From Piper betle (Eukaryota; Streptophyta; Magnoliopsida; Piperales; Piperaceae): a stretch of DNA of 64,000 nt. Location of the stretch: the NCBI GenBank assembly GCA_033002965.1, contig JAURVB010014158.1:1-64000 (forward strand). Reading direction: 5' to 3'. Below, one piece after another: positions 1 to 13,300 of this stretch. The translations under genes were made by a program, and so were the position numbers. Numbering within the stretch: position 1 is the first letter of the stretch; the number at the start of each line of letters is the position of its first letter. The notes beneath the pieces are model-generated. The model worked only from the letters and a program-made list of their open reading frames with translations, searched no databases and had not been told where the DNA came from.

Positions 1-1130
1 TGATATATTTAAATATTAAGTTAAATATGATATTTTAACTTTAATTGAACCCGGTTGAACAAAAGTATGCCTTGAGTATTTCTTGAAAATCCAATATATT
101 GTCCAATAAGAGGGAGTAATAAACTGGTATGTGGTCTTGGCCTTTGGATCACAATCTAATGGTTAATTTGATTTTGCAATACAATTAGGGCTGTAAATCA
201 CTCGTTATGGCCGTTAATTGAGTTTGTGATCATTAATCATTGTCCGAAGCATTAACCAATTTTCATTTGCTATGCTTTTACTTTATCGATTGTAAAATGG
301 TCAAAATATAGTTAATTTTGCCACTTACATAACATCTATAATATTTTGACCTAATTACAAATCAAAATTTAATTTTTTAAAAAATTATGCAAATAAAATT
401 GAATATTTTCTTCTAAATAAGATTGTGATAGTTAATATAATTAAGTTGATTATTAAATTGAATACTTATTAATATAAATCCAATGTTTCAAATAAAATTA
501 TTAAAATTTTTTGATAAATGGTTAAAAAGATTATATTCTACCATTACTATTTCATTTAAAATCAATTTCGTAAAATTTTACCATTCAATTTATTTATTTA
601 GCAAAACTATTTGGAATATTTTTGTACCACTTTAATTTTAAAGGTCAATAAAATGATAAATTGACTGACTATTTACAATCCTTATCATATTACTACATTG
701 GTTGTAGTGCACTATATAATACCTTTTCTTTGTATAAGCATTAATCACCAATAATACTATGATATCCTCAAATTATTTTTACTTTAAATACCTTTGATTT
801 ATTAATGAGAATAATTTATAAATATTTAATTTTAGCTGATCATTTTAGAGGATAATTTACACCTGTCAATCTATTTTTAGACTAGATCGTTATATATATA
901 TATATATATATTAAAAAAGGAAACGATGTTCGTTAATTTTGGGAGCGAGTGGATAGAGATGCTCAAAAATAAGTTGGACTAGATTATTAGCCATGACTTA
1001 TCAATTAACACTTGCCATATGATTATAAATATTTTAGGACTTAATTATCAAACATCATTTTAACATCTATTAAATATCTCTAATAATAATAATAATTGAA
1101 TTTTAATAACCATATTATTGTTTTTTATCA
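1..1130. other. AT-rich intergenic DNA, no gene seen
   Basis: This stretch is strongly AT-rich with frequent stops in all frames. A short TA dinucleotide run lies near 893-911. I see no coding exon, RNA gene or clear terminal repeat. It is probably degenerate intergenic sequence upstream of the LEA gene. Confidence 0.6.
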
Positions 1131-1466
1131 TATTACATCTCACAGCAAATAAAGGCCTTGTAAAAAGCTCAGGGTTTTCCTCCTCTTTGTACGAGTCCAA
1201 ACTCTCCTAGCATTGTGGATCGCAGATTCGCAAACTCATCCAAAACCAGATTGCTTCGAGATCTTTCTTCGCTTCCTTCAATGTATGCATACGAAGATAA
1301 CGCAAACCCACACACACAAACAAGGTATGCTAGCTACATGTCGCTGTTCAACACTCTGCATGGCCAAAGCTCCACCACGTTGCCCCTTACTCAGCCTTCT
1401 TTGTCCCCTTCTCTTGCAACGCCCTGACCCAATACCATCCCAACACCTCACCCCCAACCCCATCAA

Positions 1467-1536
1467 ACGTGTTACCACCATGGCTCCTCCCATACCCATT
1501 GGAGGGCACGTAGAGCCCCCTCCCCCTCTCTATAAG
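1467..1536 (+). promoter_or_regulatory. Putative LEA promoter: ACGT-core motifs and TATA box
   Basis: A TATAAG box at 1531-1536 sits about 115 bp before the LEA start codon. ACGT cores lie upstream at 1467-1472 (ACGTGT) and about 1508-1511, and another lies near 1374. ACGT cores are the core of abscisic-acid response elements, which commonly drive LEA genes. The motif matches are visible; the regulatory role is inferred from the family. Confidence 0.4.
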
Positions 1537-1649
1537 AACTGACAAAGCCAGCCCCGTAAACTTGCACCATTAGCTTTGGTGATTCAATTTGGTCGTTCCA
1601 GCGCTGTTCTTGTAGTGTTAAAAAGAGTTGCAGGTGCAGGATCAAAACA

Positions 1650-2053
1650 ATGCAGGCAGGTAGGAATGCAGCAGCGTCCGTCAAGGAAGCTGCCGGGAAT
1701 GCGGCGGCCTCTGCTAAGGCCGGCGTGGAGAAGACAAAGGCCACTGCCCAAGAGAAGGTATCTGTATATGTATAACAAGTTCTATAACCATGTTGGTTAC
1801 ATCTTTGGTAGGTGGGCGTTGTAGATATAGCTCATATCTGTACATATATGATGTTTGGTTTGTTCTTGTGTAGGTGGATAAAATGTCTGCAAACAACCCC
1901 GTAGAGAAGGAGTTGGCAAGGGACAAGAAGGAAGGGAGGATTGCAGAGGCGGAGGTGAACAAGCAGGCCACGAGGGCAGAGAACGCGGCATCGAAGGAGG
2001 CGACCAGGGCCGGCATCGGTGGTTGTCATACCACCTCCACCACCCACCCATGA
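1650..2053 (+). CDS. Late embryogenesis abundant protein, LEA_1 family (group 1 / D-113-like)
   Basis: Two exons, 1650-1757 and 1874-2053, joined by a GT-AG intron, encode about 95 residues. The start MQAGRNAAASVKEAAGN and the alternating Ala/Lys/Glu composition match the short LEA_1 (Pfam PF03760) proteins. These are predicted to be disordered, amphipathic-helix-forming hydrophilins that protect membranes and enzymes during drying. The core runs through AGVEKTKATAQEK, VEKELARDKKEGRIAEAEVN and KQATRAENAASKEATRAG. It ends in a short Gly/His/Thr tail that is less conserved. The protein has no cysteine apart from one near the end, no membrane segment and no signal peptide. The exon junction falls between codons (EK|VDKM), which supports the splice choice. 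The start was taken from family similarity and the good context around 1650. ACGT motifs upstream fit seed or stress expression. Confidence 0.85.
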
Positions 2054-3340
2054 ACTTGGGGGTTGGTGATCTTCTCGGTTGTGCTTGCTCAAGCTGCTGC
2101 CTAGTTTGTGCTTTGATAAATGCTTAGTAGGGAGAACATCTATAAATGTTATATGTATGGAGCTATGGATCATCTTTGTGTTGGGTAGGTTGTTGGTAAG
2201 TTTGCTTTTGTTGGGTGCAATAATGAGCACTGTTTTTTGTTGCTCTTGCTCTCAAGTGTAAGTGGGATTCGTACTATCTAATTATGTAGTAAGCACAACT
2301 GATTGGATTGGAACTCTTGAATCTTGGTCGTCTTCTATATGAAACAGCAGGCATACATGCACCGTTTGAATTTTTGCTTTTCTTTCTCTTTGTACCACTC
2401 TTTATGAAGTATTAGAAGAAAATTCAAAATATTTCAAAAAGGAGGAATATTCATTTCCAAGTTTGAAAATTAAATTGAGAAAGGCCCAGGAAAATAAAAC
2501 TCCATTAAATGGAAAAGGTTGTTGGCTCTTACCTTCCTCTCCTCGGAGAGGAAGAAGGGCACTAATCTAGTGTTATTTCCGTTGTAGTTTGTATACACAA
2601 AACTCCTGAGTAAGAAGTGTATACACAACTCGGATCTTCTTTTTCAAGGCAACTTGATCTATCTTTTGATACCTTTGCCATGAAATATTGATCGTTCTTG
2701 CATTATTTACAATTTCACCTCTAATTTAGTAATTTATTCTTTACTGCCACAGTAGAATTTATAAAGAAAAAAACTGAAAAAGAATGATACTATATTTTTA
2801 TAGTGAAGTGGTTAACTTGGCTTGGGAAGAAGACTGGTAATTTGAAGTTACTACAAATGGCTCTCCGGTTTCAGTTTTCTTCCCAGCGTCTTGGGTTTGG
2901 GATAACCTTCGCCATAAGCTGTTAACTTCCCCCAGATGTTTCCTGGGACATCTTCCAAAGCACGAGGAAAGAAAAATAAAATCTCCTCGTCGAGTAGTTT
3001 CATAAATTTTTATCAGCATTTGCTATCTTTGGATTGTAAATAAATCGTCTTATGAAAATAAAGATTAAAAAGGAGAAGAGAAACAAGGAAAGAGGATGTT
3101 CCATTAAACACATCACAAACAGCACAAAACACGCACAAGGCCAGTACAAGGTTCAATGAGAATAGAAAGGTCATTTTTTCTTCTAATACAAATCTGATTT
3201 TTACCCAGCATCAAACTGAGTTGTAGTGTATAACACATAGGAACGATGATGCACCAACATGCAGTTATTTGCAAGTTCTTCGCTTATTTAGGGAGCACAC
3301 CACTGCAACAACAAACAAGCATATGACATAGGCAGAGGGC
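2054..3340. other. Intergenic: 3' regions of LEA (+) and eIF1 (-), no further gene
   Basis: This convergent gap probably holds the 3' UTRs of the LEA gene and of the eIF1 gene. A perfect 10-bp inverted repeat with a 2-base loop lies at 2533-2554. A 73-codon open frame on the minus strand (2798-3019) has no recognisable similarity and no exon-like flanks, so I do not call it a gene. Confidence 0.5.
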
Positions 3341-4156
3341 TCAAAAACCATGTATTTTGATGTGCTCTTTCTTTACAATGCCAGCCTACCCATTCAAGAA
3401 GAAAAACAGCCACCATCAGAACATAACCAATCAAAAAACAAAACTACCAACAACAGTTTTCATATCGTTCTATGATCAGTCATTTGAGCTACCTGGATAA
3501 GAAAGTTGGAGACGTTCTTTCTTTGGTCACCTTGCAGTTGAATAACCTGCAACAAAAGAAACAAATTAACCTTCAATGCAAATCCTTGCTTAAAAATATT
3601 GGCATAAAAGAGAAGGAAAAGAAACAATACCTGGCCAAGTTCAGGGTCCTGGACGACAGTACCATTACAGCAGAATTCCTTCTTGAGATCCTTCAGGATC
3701 TTACTGTAGCTGTATTCTTTCTTCAAGCCTTGAACTGTTGTCAGACTCTTTCTACCATTTCTTTGCTGTATGCGCACATGCACATACTCTTTTGATGCAA
3801 CACCAGAGTCCTCAGCATTCGCCTCAGCGAAAGGATCTGCCAAAACACAATAACATTACCATATTATAAGTATCTCGATCATGCTCACTAATATCACCAG
3901 AGATCTTGGCCACCTACAATCAGGGGACGTACAAACAAAATTTAGAACAAACACAATCTGTACCTAAGAATGGTTGCTTTGCAAGGTCAAGCTTACATAT
4001 TGGCAGAATCGATTCCAAAAAAATTAACAAGAGAGCAGCATATAGAATGAAAAGTGTGATTCGTGTTTATAAGAATTTAGATAAAAGTCATGAGCAAATG
4101 GTAAGGCAAATGTTTGTACCAAATGCAGTGGGAATCTGAACGTCAAGACCAGACAT
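3341..4156 (-). CDS. Translation initiation factor eIF1 (SUI1 homologue)
   Basis: Four coding exons on the minus strand (4120-4156, 3631-3836, 3493-3546, 3341-3385) give exactly 113 residues plus stop, the usual plant eIF1 length. The protein starts MSGLDVQIPTAFDPFAEANA and continues with the SUI1 core: YVHVRIQQRNGRKSLTTVQG, LKDLKKEFCCNGTVVQDP and VIQLQGDQRKNVSNFL. It ends IKIHGF. eIF1 binds the 40S subunit near the P site and enforces AUG selection during scanning. All introns are GT-AG and the phases are consistent. Exon 1 is only 37 nt and exon 4 only 45 nt, so both are easy to miss; without exon 4 the frame would read into an intron after FLIQ. An acceptor at about 4170, just before the start codon, suggests an intron in the 5' UTR with its leader exon near 4.95-5.1 kb. 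That upstream exon is not resolved. Confidence 0.95.
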
Positions 4157-4169
4157 GAAAATTTCTTGT

Positions 4170-5160
4170 CTAGTTGGCAGCAAATAGAGCACCTCTTTGG
4201 ATTGTCTTTACTGCACAAATGACATTGCCAGGAAGACCATGAAGCGTCAGTCCAATACATTAGCGAATCAGATAAAAAACAACTTTACGTACTATCAAGC
4301 AATCTAGGAAAGCAAGCATCTTTATAAGAGCAATGACAATGAATACAATTACCACCACAATCTGCCACAAAGTTTTCCCAATAGCCTAATCCAACAAATA
4401 ACACACACAAAATCTAGCCATCATGTGATAAAAACACCAATTCCCTGTTTAGAGCAAAAAAAGACATTCCTGCTCAACTTAATGATCTTTTGTGCCATGC
4501 ACCCAAGAGCAGTAAAAAATTCCGCTATGGAACAAAAACACCAGCCAGGCTACCAAACAAGACGAACTTAATGACGAACTAATATGCAAACACACATAAA
4601 AGAATCATTGTAAGATCAACTATAATCACCAGATTCACCCACCAAACACAGTCTATATAGCTCAAACAATCAACACAAGCCACACATAACAAAAAAGACT
4701 AATCCGGCACCAATTAACAATAGCCACACTTCACAATTCACAAACCAGCTAAATTTCTTCGGTCAATAAAGAAATGCACAAAAGCCAAGATCCAACCAAT
4801 CAATATTCTTCAAATCCATTCAACCCACACCATCAAACCACAAACCCAAATAAAGTTACAACCAATTCTCAGCCCAATACAACAAAAAATAAAAATAAAA
4901 GCACCATCAGAATAAGAGGCCGTACAACCACACAACCATTAATTGTGAGCAGGAGAAGATCAAAGGAACAATAACGGAGAATGGGTAGGGAGAATGATGG
5001 AACCTTTTTTTTTCCGGTTGGTTCTCAAGGGGTGGTCGGAGTGTGGATTGGGGTGGGGGTTGGTTGGAGACGATAACATGGACAAGATTTAAGCGGGCGC
5101 AAAGCGCGGCGGGTGCCGCGGTCGCGGTGGAGCTACGCAACGCATCTGCGGGCCCCACTC
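4170..5160 (-). promoter_or_regulatory. Probable eIF1 5' UTR intron and promoter region
   Basis: A CTAG acceptor (read on the minus strand) sits 13 bases before the eIF1 start, implying a leader intron. On the minus strand the sequence from about 5.0 to 4.95 kb is pyrimidine-rich, as plant leaders of translation genes often are. The exact transcription start and the donor site cannot be fixed from sequence alone. No other gene is seen here. Confidence 0.4.
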
Positions 5161-5229
5161 GCGGAACCTTCTCCTCCCCACTAGCGTTGGATGGTGTTTA
5201 GTTGTTCAGTTAAATTTGATTTAATGTTT

Positions 5230-5790
5230 TATACACTGCAGTGTTCCCGCCGTTGGATCAAATCCAACGGTTGAAACAAGCCCCCATTTTCCCCCTTCTC
5301 CCGCAATAAAAAAAGTTTCTAGCGGCGGCACCACCGTCGGCAGCCGCGTTGCCGCCACCCTAACCGACGCGACGCCACCCTGGCCGACATAACTGCAGGG
5401 GACGGGGCGGCGGATTTAGCCGCCCCACCTCTTCCCCTGCCGGCCCGCCGCCCTGCCGTCGGGCGACACCACCGCATCCCCCGACCGCCACCCCGTCCCC
5501 CGCCCTCCACCCCGCCACGCGATGCCCCCCCCCCTTGTCCCCCACCCACCACCCCGCCGCGCGACGCCCCCGGTCCCCCGCCCACCACCCAGACGTGCCC
5601 CCCTCGGCCTCCACCCGCCACCCCGCCGCACCGCGCCCCCGTCCCCTGTCGCCGCCCCCCAGCCGTCACCGTAGCCGGGCATCCTTCCCGCCCTCCGTCG
5701 TCGCCCCTTTTTTTTGATCTTGGCCGTTGGATGCTGATCCAACGGCCAAGATCAACTCCAGCACAACCAAGATGGTTGTGCTGGAGTACA
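5230..5790. repeat. GC-rich element with hairpin ends
   Basis: A very C-rich (plus strand) block at about 5325-5700 is bounded by inverted repeats. On the left is a 9-bp stem at 5250-5270 (CCGTTGGAT, loop CAA). On the right are two abutting perfect hairpins: a 17-bp stem with 4-base loop at 5716-5753 and a 15-bp stem with 3-base loop at 5755-5787. The left and right stems share the CCGTTGGAT/ATCCAACGG core. This looks like a non-autonomous foldback or MITE-type element. The long open frames in all phases of the GC-rich block are composition artefacts. Confidence 0.55.
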
Positions 5791-5799
5791 GGAATCTTT

Positions 5800-7230
5800 T
5801 TCTTTTATATATATATATATTGTGATATATAATATTTATTTAGTTAAAATTTATTATATTAGTTAGAGGATTTTTAATTTGGTTCAAATATTTTGAATAA
5901 ATCTTAGGTTTATGAACTTATACATTGGCCAAATAATAATAAATGATATTAGGATCAATCCAGTATATAATAAGATATAATAGGGTCATATATTGTAATT
6001 TGGTATGGGTTAGGCTCATAAATTATGAAATCTTTCAAATTAATTTCATATTTAAATTTTATATTTTATTTTATTAATGTAATATTTGCAAGATTAACAT
6101 TTCCTAAACTATGCAACGCTGTTATTCGGTTAGGTTCATGTGATATTGAAGATCACGTAAAGATACTCTTACCAATTAAATAATGATCTTAACCGCATAA
6201 AATAAAACGATTCACAATAAATTTTTACGTGATTCTTCGAGGGTTCAACCTAAGTTCTCAAGTCACTCTTGTGGGCTTTTCTTAAGTTCACTCTCTCTCT
6301 CTCGTGCAGGTTTTTTCAAGGGCGAAGTGGCATAGTTATAGAGGATGGGAAGGGGTGGAGAAAGGTTTTAGAATACAGGTATGAATAAGCATGGAGAAGA
6401 GAATGTAGGGAGGAGGAAATTGATCTCCTGACCTCAGACTCTTCTCACACGTTCCTCCGTTCTCTTTATCGCTTCTCAATTTTTCTTTTTAAATATGAGG
6501 GGGGCCCGTGTCACTTAATAAAATTTGTACGAGCATACAATATTCTCGTGTGAGTTAAAATTTTAAGTTTAATTATGCACCGTCAACTTTGAGGCAATGT
6601 ACCTCTTCACTCTTACCCCACCTCCCTTCATTCCAAGATTATCTTAATTTAAATCCAAGCAAATTAAAAAATTAATTCTTTAATTATATTAATTTATTCA
6701 AGATAAACCATTAGGAGGAAAAGGTCCAAGTTCTAAAATTATGTTTTTCAATCAATTAATTGGTTTAATTGTCTAGTTTGATGCACCTTACCTTCATAAA
6801 GTATTTAGCATAACTTTAATATTATTCAATATAACTTTATTCTGAGTAGTATGTACACCATCACGAAGTTATGTGTTTTAAAGCTCGATCATTTTGCCTT
6901 GTGCATTGAATTATTTTAATAGAAAAATTGACTTTAAGTTTAGTAGAACAATCAAATAACTCGACTCAGCTCAATTTGACTGGACCCAAAACTAACTTGT
7001 GCAAGTAACTATTTGGCTCGAATTCAACTCAAAATACATAACTGGGTAATAAACAAAGCCGGGGAAAATTAGTTTAAAATCAATAATCAAGGTGTAAGAT
7101 AGTCGATATTTTGGTGAAATAAAGATAGGTGTTAGTTGTGAAGCAAACGTAGTTGAACGTGCCAGTAAAGCATTTTTCTAAAATCAAACCAAACATCAAC
7201 GGGGTTTGACCCGTAATGACCATAGTTGTG
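5800..7230. other. AT-rich intergenic DNA upstream of the nuclear pore anchor gene
   Basis: Mostly AT-rich sequence with a TA run at 5808-5820 and a CT microsatellite near 6291-6303. No exon, RNA gene or terminal repeat is recognisable. The part near 7.2 kb probably leads into the promoter of the downstream gene. Confidence 0.5.
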
Positions 7231-7244
7231 GAATCCTAGCACAA

Positions 7245-7302
7245 CATGGGCCTGGGCTTTCTTCCCAAAACATGCTCTAAAAGGCATCTGGGCCAAGCCC
7301 AT
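7245..7302 (+). promoter_or_regulatory. GGCCCA / site II-type promoter motifs before NUA
   Basis: ATGGGCC at 7246-7252 and TGGGCCAAGCCCAT at 7288-7301 match the TGGGCC/Y site II motif common in plant housekeeping promoters and bound by TCP factors. They lie about 90-150 bp before the chosen NUA start. Motifs are seen; function is inferred. Confidence 0.4.
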
Positions 7303-7392
7303 TTCCTCAGTCTCTCGGAGGCCCTCCCTTTGTCTCCCCCGAAGGCCTTGATCCTCGCCGCCGCCGGAGGGTTTCGCGCCGCCGCCGCCGCC

Positions 7393-10300
7393 ATGCCTCT
7401 CTTCGCGACGGAGGAGGAGTGGGCGCGCTTCGCCGGCGATGCCTCCGCCGTCGCTGACAAGGCCGACGCCTACATCCGCGACATCCTCCACCAGTTCGAC
7501 ACCGTCAAAGCGACGTCGGATGCCTCCGCCATCACCGCCGAGCAGACCTGCTCCCTCATCGAGCAGAAGTACATCTCCCTCTCGGCCGACTTCGCCGGCC
7601 TGCAGAGGGAGAACGCCTCGCTCTCCGCCGCCATCGAGAAGAGCGCCGCGGAGATCGCGGAGTTGCATGCCGAGAAGAGCCGGCTCTCCGTGACCGTGGT
7701 ATGCTTTTGAGCGATGTTTTTTGATCGGCGAGAAACTAGGGTTTATGGTTTTGGTCGTGGTGGTGAGGGGTTGGAGCTTTTCGTTTGTGCAGGTCGAGAA
7801 AGATGGTGGGATGGAGAAGCTGTCGGTCGAGTTCTCGGAGTTGGAGAGGTCGAAGAGGCAGTTGTTACATCTCTTGGAGCAGAGGGATGCGGAAATTGCA
7901 GAGAAGAATGCCCTATTGAAAACTTACTATGATAAAATTGTGAGTTGCTCGCCATTGACGATCTCTTTGTTATGAATCACCCTCTTTCTACTGCGATTTG
8001 AGCTAAGAATAAATAAAATAAGCATGAAAGCCAGTATTGAAGATAGGTGTCTCATCGTATGGCCATACGCATTGTGAGATCGTTCTGTATGATTAGATTG
8101 TAATTATGGTTGTTATGAGGCGACGTGAAGGAGAAATGTTCCTTGCTAGCCGCATTTTGGTTAAATTTTTGTAGTGCTTTACTGAGACCCTCTTTTTTCC
8201 CAGTAATAACGATGTCAGTGTTAATGTTAGCCATGGCTTAATTTTATAGAAAGAAATGAGAGTAACTGGGATGCTTATCTACCAAAACATCTACTTATCG
8301 ATTACATTTTTTAGTAGTTTAAAACAATGATTATCCTAGCACCAAACATCGTTGTTAATGTCAGAACAAAAACTCAAGAGCCTGGCTCAGTTTCCAGTGC
8401 TGCGAATTTGTTGATTGTAGGTTGACTCTGCCGCAAGACGTTTAAATTCGGTGCAGAATGATATATCTTTTAAAATTCTGCTTTTGTTGTTTCTACTTCT
8501 ATTATAGTTTTGACATACTCGATACTTAAGTTGTTTTTGCACGTTGTTTATATACACCTGAGTTGGAAGCATTTAGCATCTTCCTCCACGATTTTGAACG
8601 TCTATTATTCTGGATCGCTGATATGACATTGATCTTGTTACAATTGTATCATTACTTGTTTTTTTCTTTTCACATGTTGAGAGTGACTTGGTTGAATTTA
8701 TGGCAGATATGTATGGGATGATGTACTGTATGTATAGCTTAAAAGTAATCTAAAGCAGTATACATGAACATGAATACTTATAGAAATAAATTTTGTGCTT
8801 GTCTGATTACATGATTGCTTTCTTGTTGTGAAGGTTAACTTGACTGATGAAGTTGCTTTGAAAGAAGCTAAGGCATGTGATTTTCAAGCAGAAGTTGCAC
8901 GTTCACGAGCTGAAAATGCTCGCCTCTTGCAGGTAACTTGTTGGAAAAGACAAGTGTAGAAGTTTGTGGTGATATTTTATCTGTCTTTTTTTTGTGTCAT
9001 AGGAAAAGGAACTTATTGAGAAGCATAACGCATGGCTCAATGAGGAGATGACTTCCAAACTTGATAATCTCGTTGAGCTTCGCAGAAGTTACTCAGAATA
9101 TGAGATTGAGATGTCTGCCAAACTTGCTGACGTAAGTGCAGCTTCTATTTTGATGCAAGCATAGCTTCTTAAATATTGTGTAGATTTTGGAGAACTTAGT
9201 ATTCAAGTGTATGTTTGTTGCTTTTAAATGAAGTGGTTAATGGTGGTATTGACCTAGTGGGAATGATCATATGAATATTTGCAGACTGAGAGGCAGCTTA
9301 ACGATATTGTACGCTCCTCAAATCTGCATAAAGAAAGAGCAAAAGAGCTGGAATTTGAGTTAACTTCCCTACGAGAGGTATGATTGATTGGGTGCTCCTT
9401 TCTTCATATTTATTTATCTTTGCTATACACCGAGTGCTTTTCTAGTTGAATTTAAATTAATTTTGATGATTATATTTACATCTTAATTAATGATATGATT
9501 TTTCACTTCAATAAAGGAGTTTTGTGTTTTCAAAGAGGAAGCTACTGTCAAGGAGGAGCGGCTCTCTACTGAACTCTCTATTGTGAGTGACGCTTTATCC
9601 TATTTATATTTCTACTTGATGAACACCTTGTTTTAGAATATAATGAATAATTTCCAAGCCGATAAAACAGATAATATTACCAATATGCAATGTTGTGGCC
9701 ATTATTATCTGAATTTTAGTATAGAAATTTCGGTTATGCAAGCTTTTCTTCTTTTCGGATTTGTTGAACAAATAAGAAGCTATCATATCAAACATTTGTC
9801 ATGTTTGGTATTTAATGAAAATCTTGATAGTGATCTCTCTCAGTGGGTTCTCTTTCCTGTTTCTTGCCTGTTTTACTAATTGAGAGCATGGATTTTCCAT
9901 GATGTCAGTGTATTCTTTATTTCAACTGTAGATTATCCTATCAAGTGTGGATTATCCTATCTCTTACTTGTTTACTTGTTCCTAGCGTCCTGTAAGCTTC
10001 TGCCTTTGCCTTCATACTCCCAAATTGAGTATAGATATTTTACACCATTCTTGAATTGTGATTGTTGTCTAGTTGGGAGTCATTACTGGATTATTAAACC
10101 TTGATTGGTAGAGGCATGTATTGGACTTGTATCTCAAGTTCTGTAGACATGTGAAACTTTATCAGATCTGAATTAGATGTGGATCTGCACCTCAAAAACC
10201 TTTTGTTGTAGCCAATGAGTTATCAAACTAGTAGTAGGAACTGTATATTTGTATTCTGTAGGCACTTTAGGACCTTAGGTGAATCATTTTGACTTGTATC

Positions 10301-13300
10301 ATCTTTCTTATTTGCTAGTGGATTATCAATGCTAATAAGGCACTAAAAAGCAAGATGTTCTATTTTCAAAATTGAAGTTTGAGTAACTGTTTTCTTTTTT
10401 TGAATGTTTTCGTTGTAGATGGTGTTTGATTATGACATACTAGTTACTTGCTTACATGATCTCCAAAGCATATAAGCTATAGTTCTCTAAATTTTTCATT
10501 GTTTAATGTTTTAAAAATGATCTGTCATAGCTGGTGGAAGCAGACTGCTTGCTTTTGATGTTCATGTTTTACATTATGTGAAATTTGTGAAAAAGTTAGC
10601 CATCTTCATTTTTTCCTCATCCACTCGATCCCAAATAATTCGGATTGTAGTGGCAAATCTTTCCTATCGATTTTATCCCATACAGGCCATAACAATGTTC
10701 AAAGTCAAATCTCTGTGCCCTTTCTTATTGCCAATACCCGTGTCCTTTTTGGTGTTCACCTACCGTTCTTGTCCATCTTAAAAAATGTCTATCTTTACAA
10801 TGGCATGTGGGAGCATCTTTGTACATGCCTAAATCAACAAAAGAAATTCATATGGCAAACAAAAAATGGTGAAAATGAGAATAGAGCTTTTGGCCCTCGT
10901 TAAAGGTTATGGAAACATCAAACAGTGAATCATCTCAACCACATCTCTTTTTGATCTCTCTTTATTGCAAACGCTAATGATGTGTTAATTAATTTTATCT
11001 TGTTTATATTTTATTATCATATGTAATTTTAACTTTAAAGGTTTCTAAACTTGCTGAACTCTACAAAGAAAGTACTGAAGAATGGTCTAGAAAAGCAGGA
11101 AATCTGGAGGGGGCTATTAAAGCACTAGAGGTAAGATGCTTGACTCCGTCAATCTTTAAGCAGTTTCATGCTTTTCTCTGGTTATGTAATGTCGCTGATT
11201 TATATATCACATCTTTTAGGAACATTTAAATCAGCTTGAAAGTGATTACAAGGAGAAACTTGCAAAGGAAATGGCTGAAAAGGAGGATCTTCGAAAGGTT
11301 TGGCTTTTCTTTCTACCAACTCAATAATGTGGTTTTTTTTTGAAATTTCAAATATTTCATGGAGTTTCCATTATTCCCCATCACTTAATATGCGGTGCTT
11401 ATTGTTTATATTTATAGGAGGCTGCGGATTTAAAAGCAAAACTGGAATTGTCTCAAGAGGAAAATGAGAAATTTAAGAAGAGCAATGAAAGTAACCTTCT
11501 TGCATTTTCAACCTTTGAAGGTGAAAGGTATGTTATGAAGAATGCTATCATATGCATTTCATGGCACATTTATTTTATTTTTTATTTTTCCTTTTTCCGT
11601 TTAACAAATTTCAGCAAATACAAATGTAGGATGTGGTCTGTTTGTGATGGTGATCTATCCCCATGTTCAGCATTTTGTTGCTTTAATCTAATAATAAAGA
11701 GTTCATTTGTATGTTAAGGAGCATCTTCTACTTTGCAATAATTTATTTTTTAAATATTATTGAATAGTAAACAATATATTTTTGTGCATTATATGTTAAA
11801 CTGCAATGTGGGAGTGGCTTCTATGCATGCAGGTTATTTAGTGTTCTCTACTAAAACATTTGCCTTTGCTCACCCATTCTGCTTGAGTGACACATACTAA
11901 CATATCAACAAAATTAATTTTTTTGGTAATTTATTTTTATCTTTCAAAATGCGCATCGACAGTTTTTCATTCGATGTATGGTGTTTTACCAATGTGGACA
12001 TGGAGTGCATGTTGCAACTAGTGAAGTGTTTAGTTCATGGTTTTGATGCTTATTTCATTTTGCTTGTCAATTCTTAAGAGCAATTGCTACAATTGTGGAT
12101 AGTGACAAGATTGAGGTGGATAACTCTATGCTTGTCCCAAAAGTGCCATCAGGTGTTTCTAGTACTGCTTTAGCTGCATCTCTTCTTCGTAATGGATGGA
12201 GTGTGAGTTTTTATTTTGAAATACTTATTCTTTGTTCAACTTGAAATTATCATTGGAGACTATGGTTTTTTATTTTTATTTTTTGCAGCTAGCTAAAATG
12301 TATGAGAAATATCAAGAAGCTGTTGATGCATTAGGGCATGAAAGGGCTGGTAGAAAGCATTCTGAAGCTGTTTTAGAACGGGTATGTATCTCAAATTAAC
12401 AATTGCATGATGCTTCAAATTACTGGTTGCAACTTTGAACAATGGAATGATTTTTATTATGAGATAAAAAGTTGGCACATTCCAGAGAACATACTGATTG
12501 GAATGGAAAAGTGTTCTGTTTTCTCGCTGACTGGTCTTTGCTTAGATGGGAAAAGAATCTTAAATAGCTGAGCTAATGTCTGCCATCTTGGCCTTTTTCG
12601 ATTGGTCATGTCTCAAGTCAAGGGCCTCCATTGTTCTTTCAATCTGCAACAGACAAAGGCAATATAAAATCAACATGATTGAATTTTCCATTAGGGATTT
12701 AATGTGGAGGTTTATGAAGTAAATGTCTGCCAGCTGTTTCTCAGAAAAAGGATGTCATGTGAAAAGGTTCTTGGTTTGCAGGTTCTTATGGAAGTTGAAG
12801 AGAAGGCGGAGCTTATTCTTGAAGAAAGAGGTGGCTATTTTCATTAATATTTTCCTGCATTTCCTTGTTTAGTGTCCATTAATTCTTAATTTATATTATT
12901 TTCCTTAGTGTTCTTCTACTAGTTCTTTTAAATGCTGTCATTGTAACCCTTTTCCTTGGTGTTTTTGTTCCTTTTTGGGTAAATTCAGTGGAGCACGAAA
13001 GAATGGTGGAAGCATACAATTTGATGGATCAAAAACTGCAGCAGTCACTTTCAGAGCATTCTAAATTAGAGAATAATATTAGGATGTTGAAGGTATATTA
13101 CTAATGAAAAGTTCATCTTTGCTGCAAGCTTTGCAATTTTTGTTTAATGTGGTCTATGAAGATGGAATATTTCTTTATTAAGCATATTGCATAGCCTTCA
13201 TAATTGTGGTTAATATCAGTAATTTGTATCTTTTTCTGTTGTCTTCTTCTCCTTTTTTTTTTGCTGCTGGAAGTAACAAATGTCTTTTTTAAAGGCTGAT

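Noticed and set aside
5319..5742. Overlapping 84-116 codon open frames in the GC-rich block
   Set aside because: Open frames occur in several phases at once with Gly/Arg or Pro composition, a result of base content.
5230..5790. Helitron 3' end
   Set aside because: The hairpins are suitable but no CTRR end with a following T lies at the right distance.
7132..7668. 178-codon open frame antisense to NUA exon 1
   Set aside because: It is the shadow of a GC-rich exon on the opposite strand, with no homology and no splice or start context.
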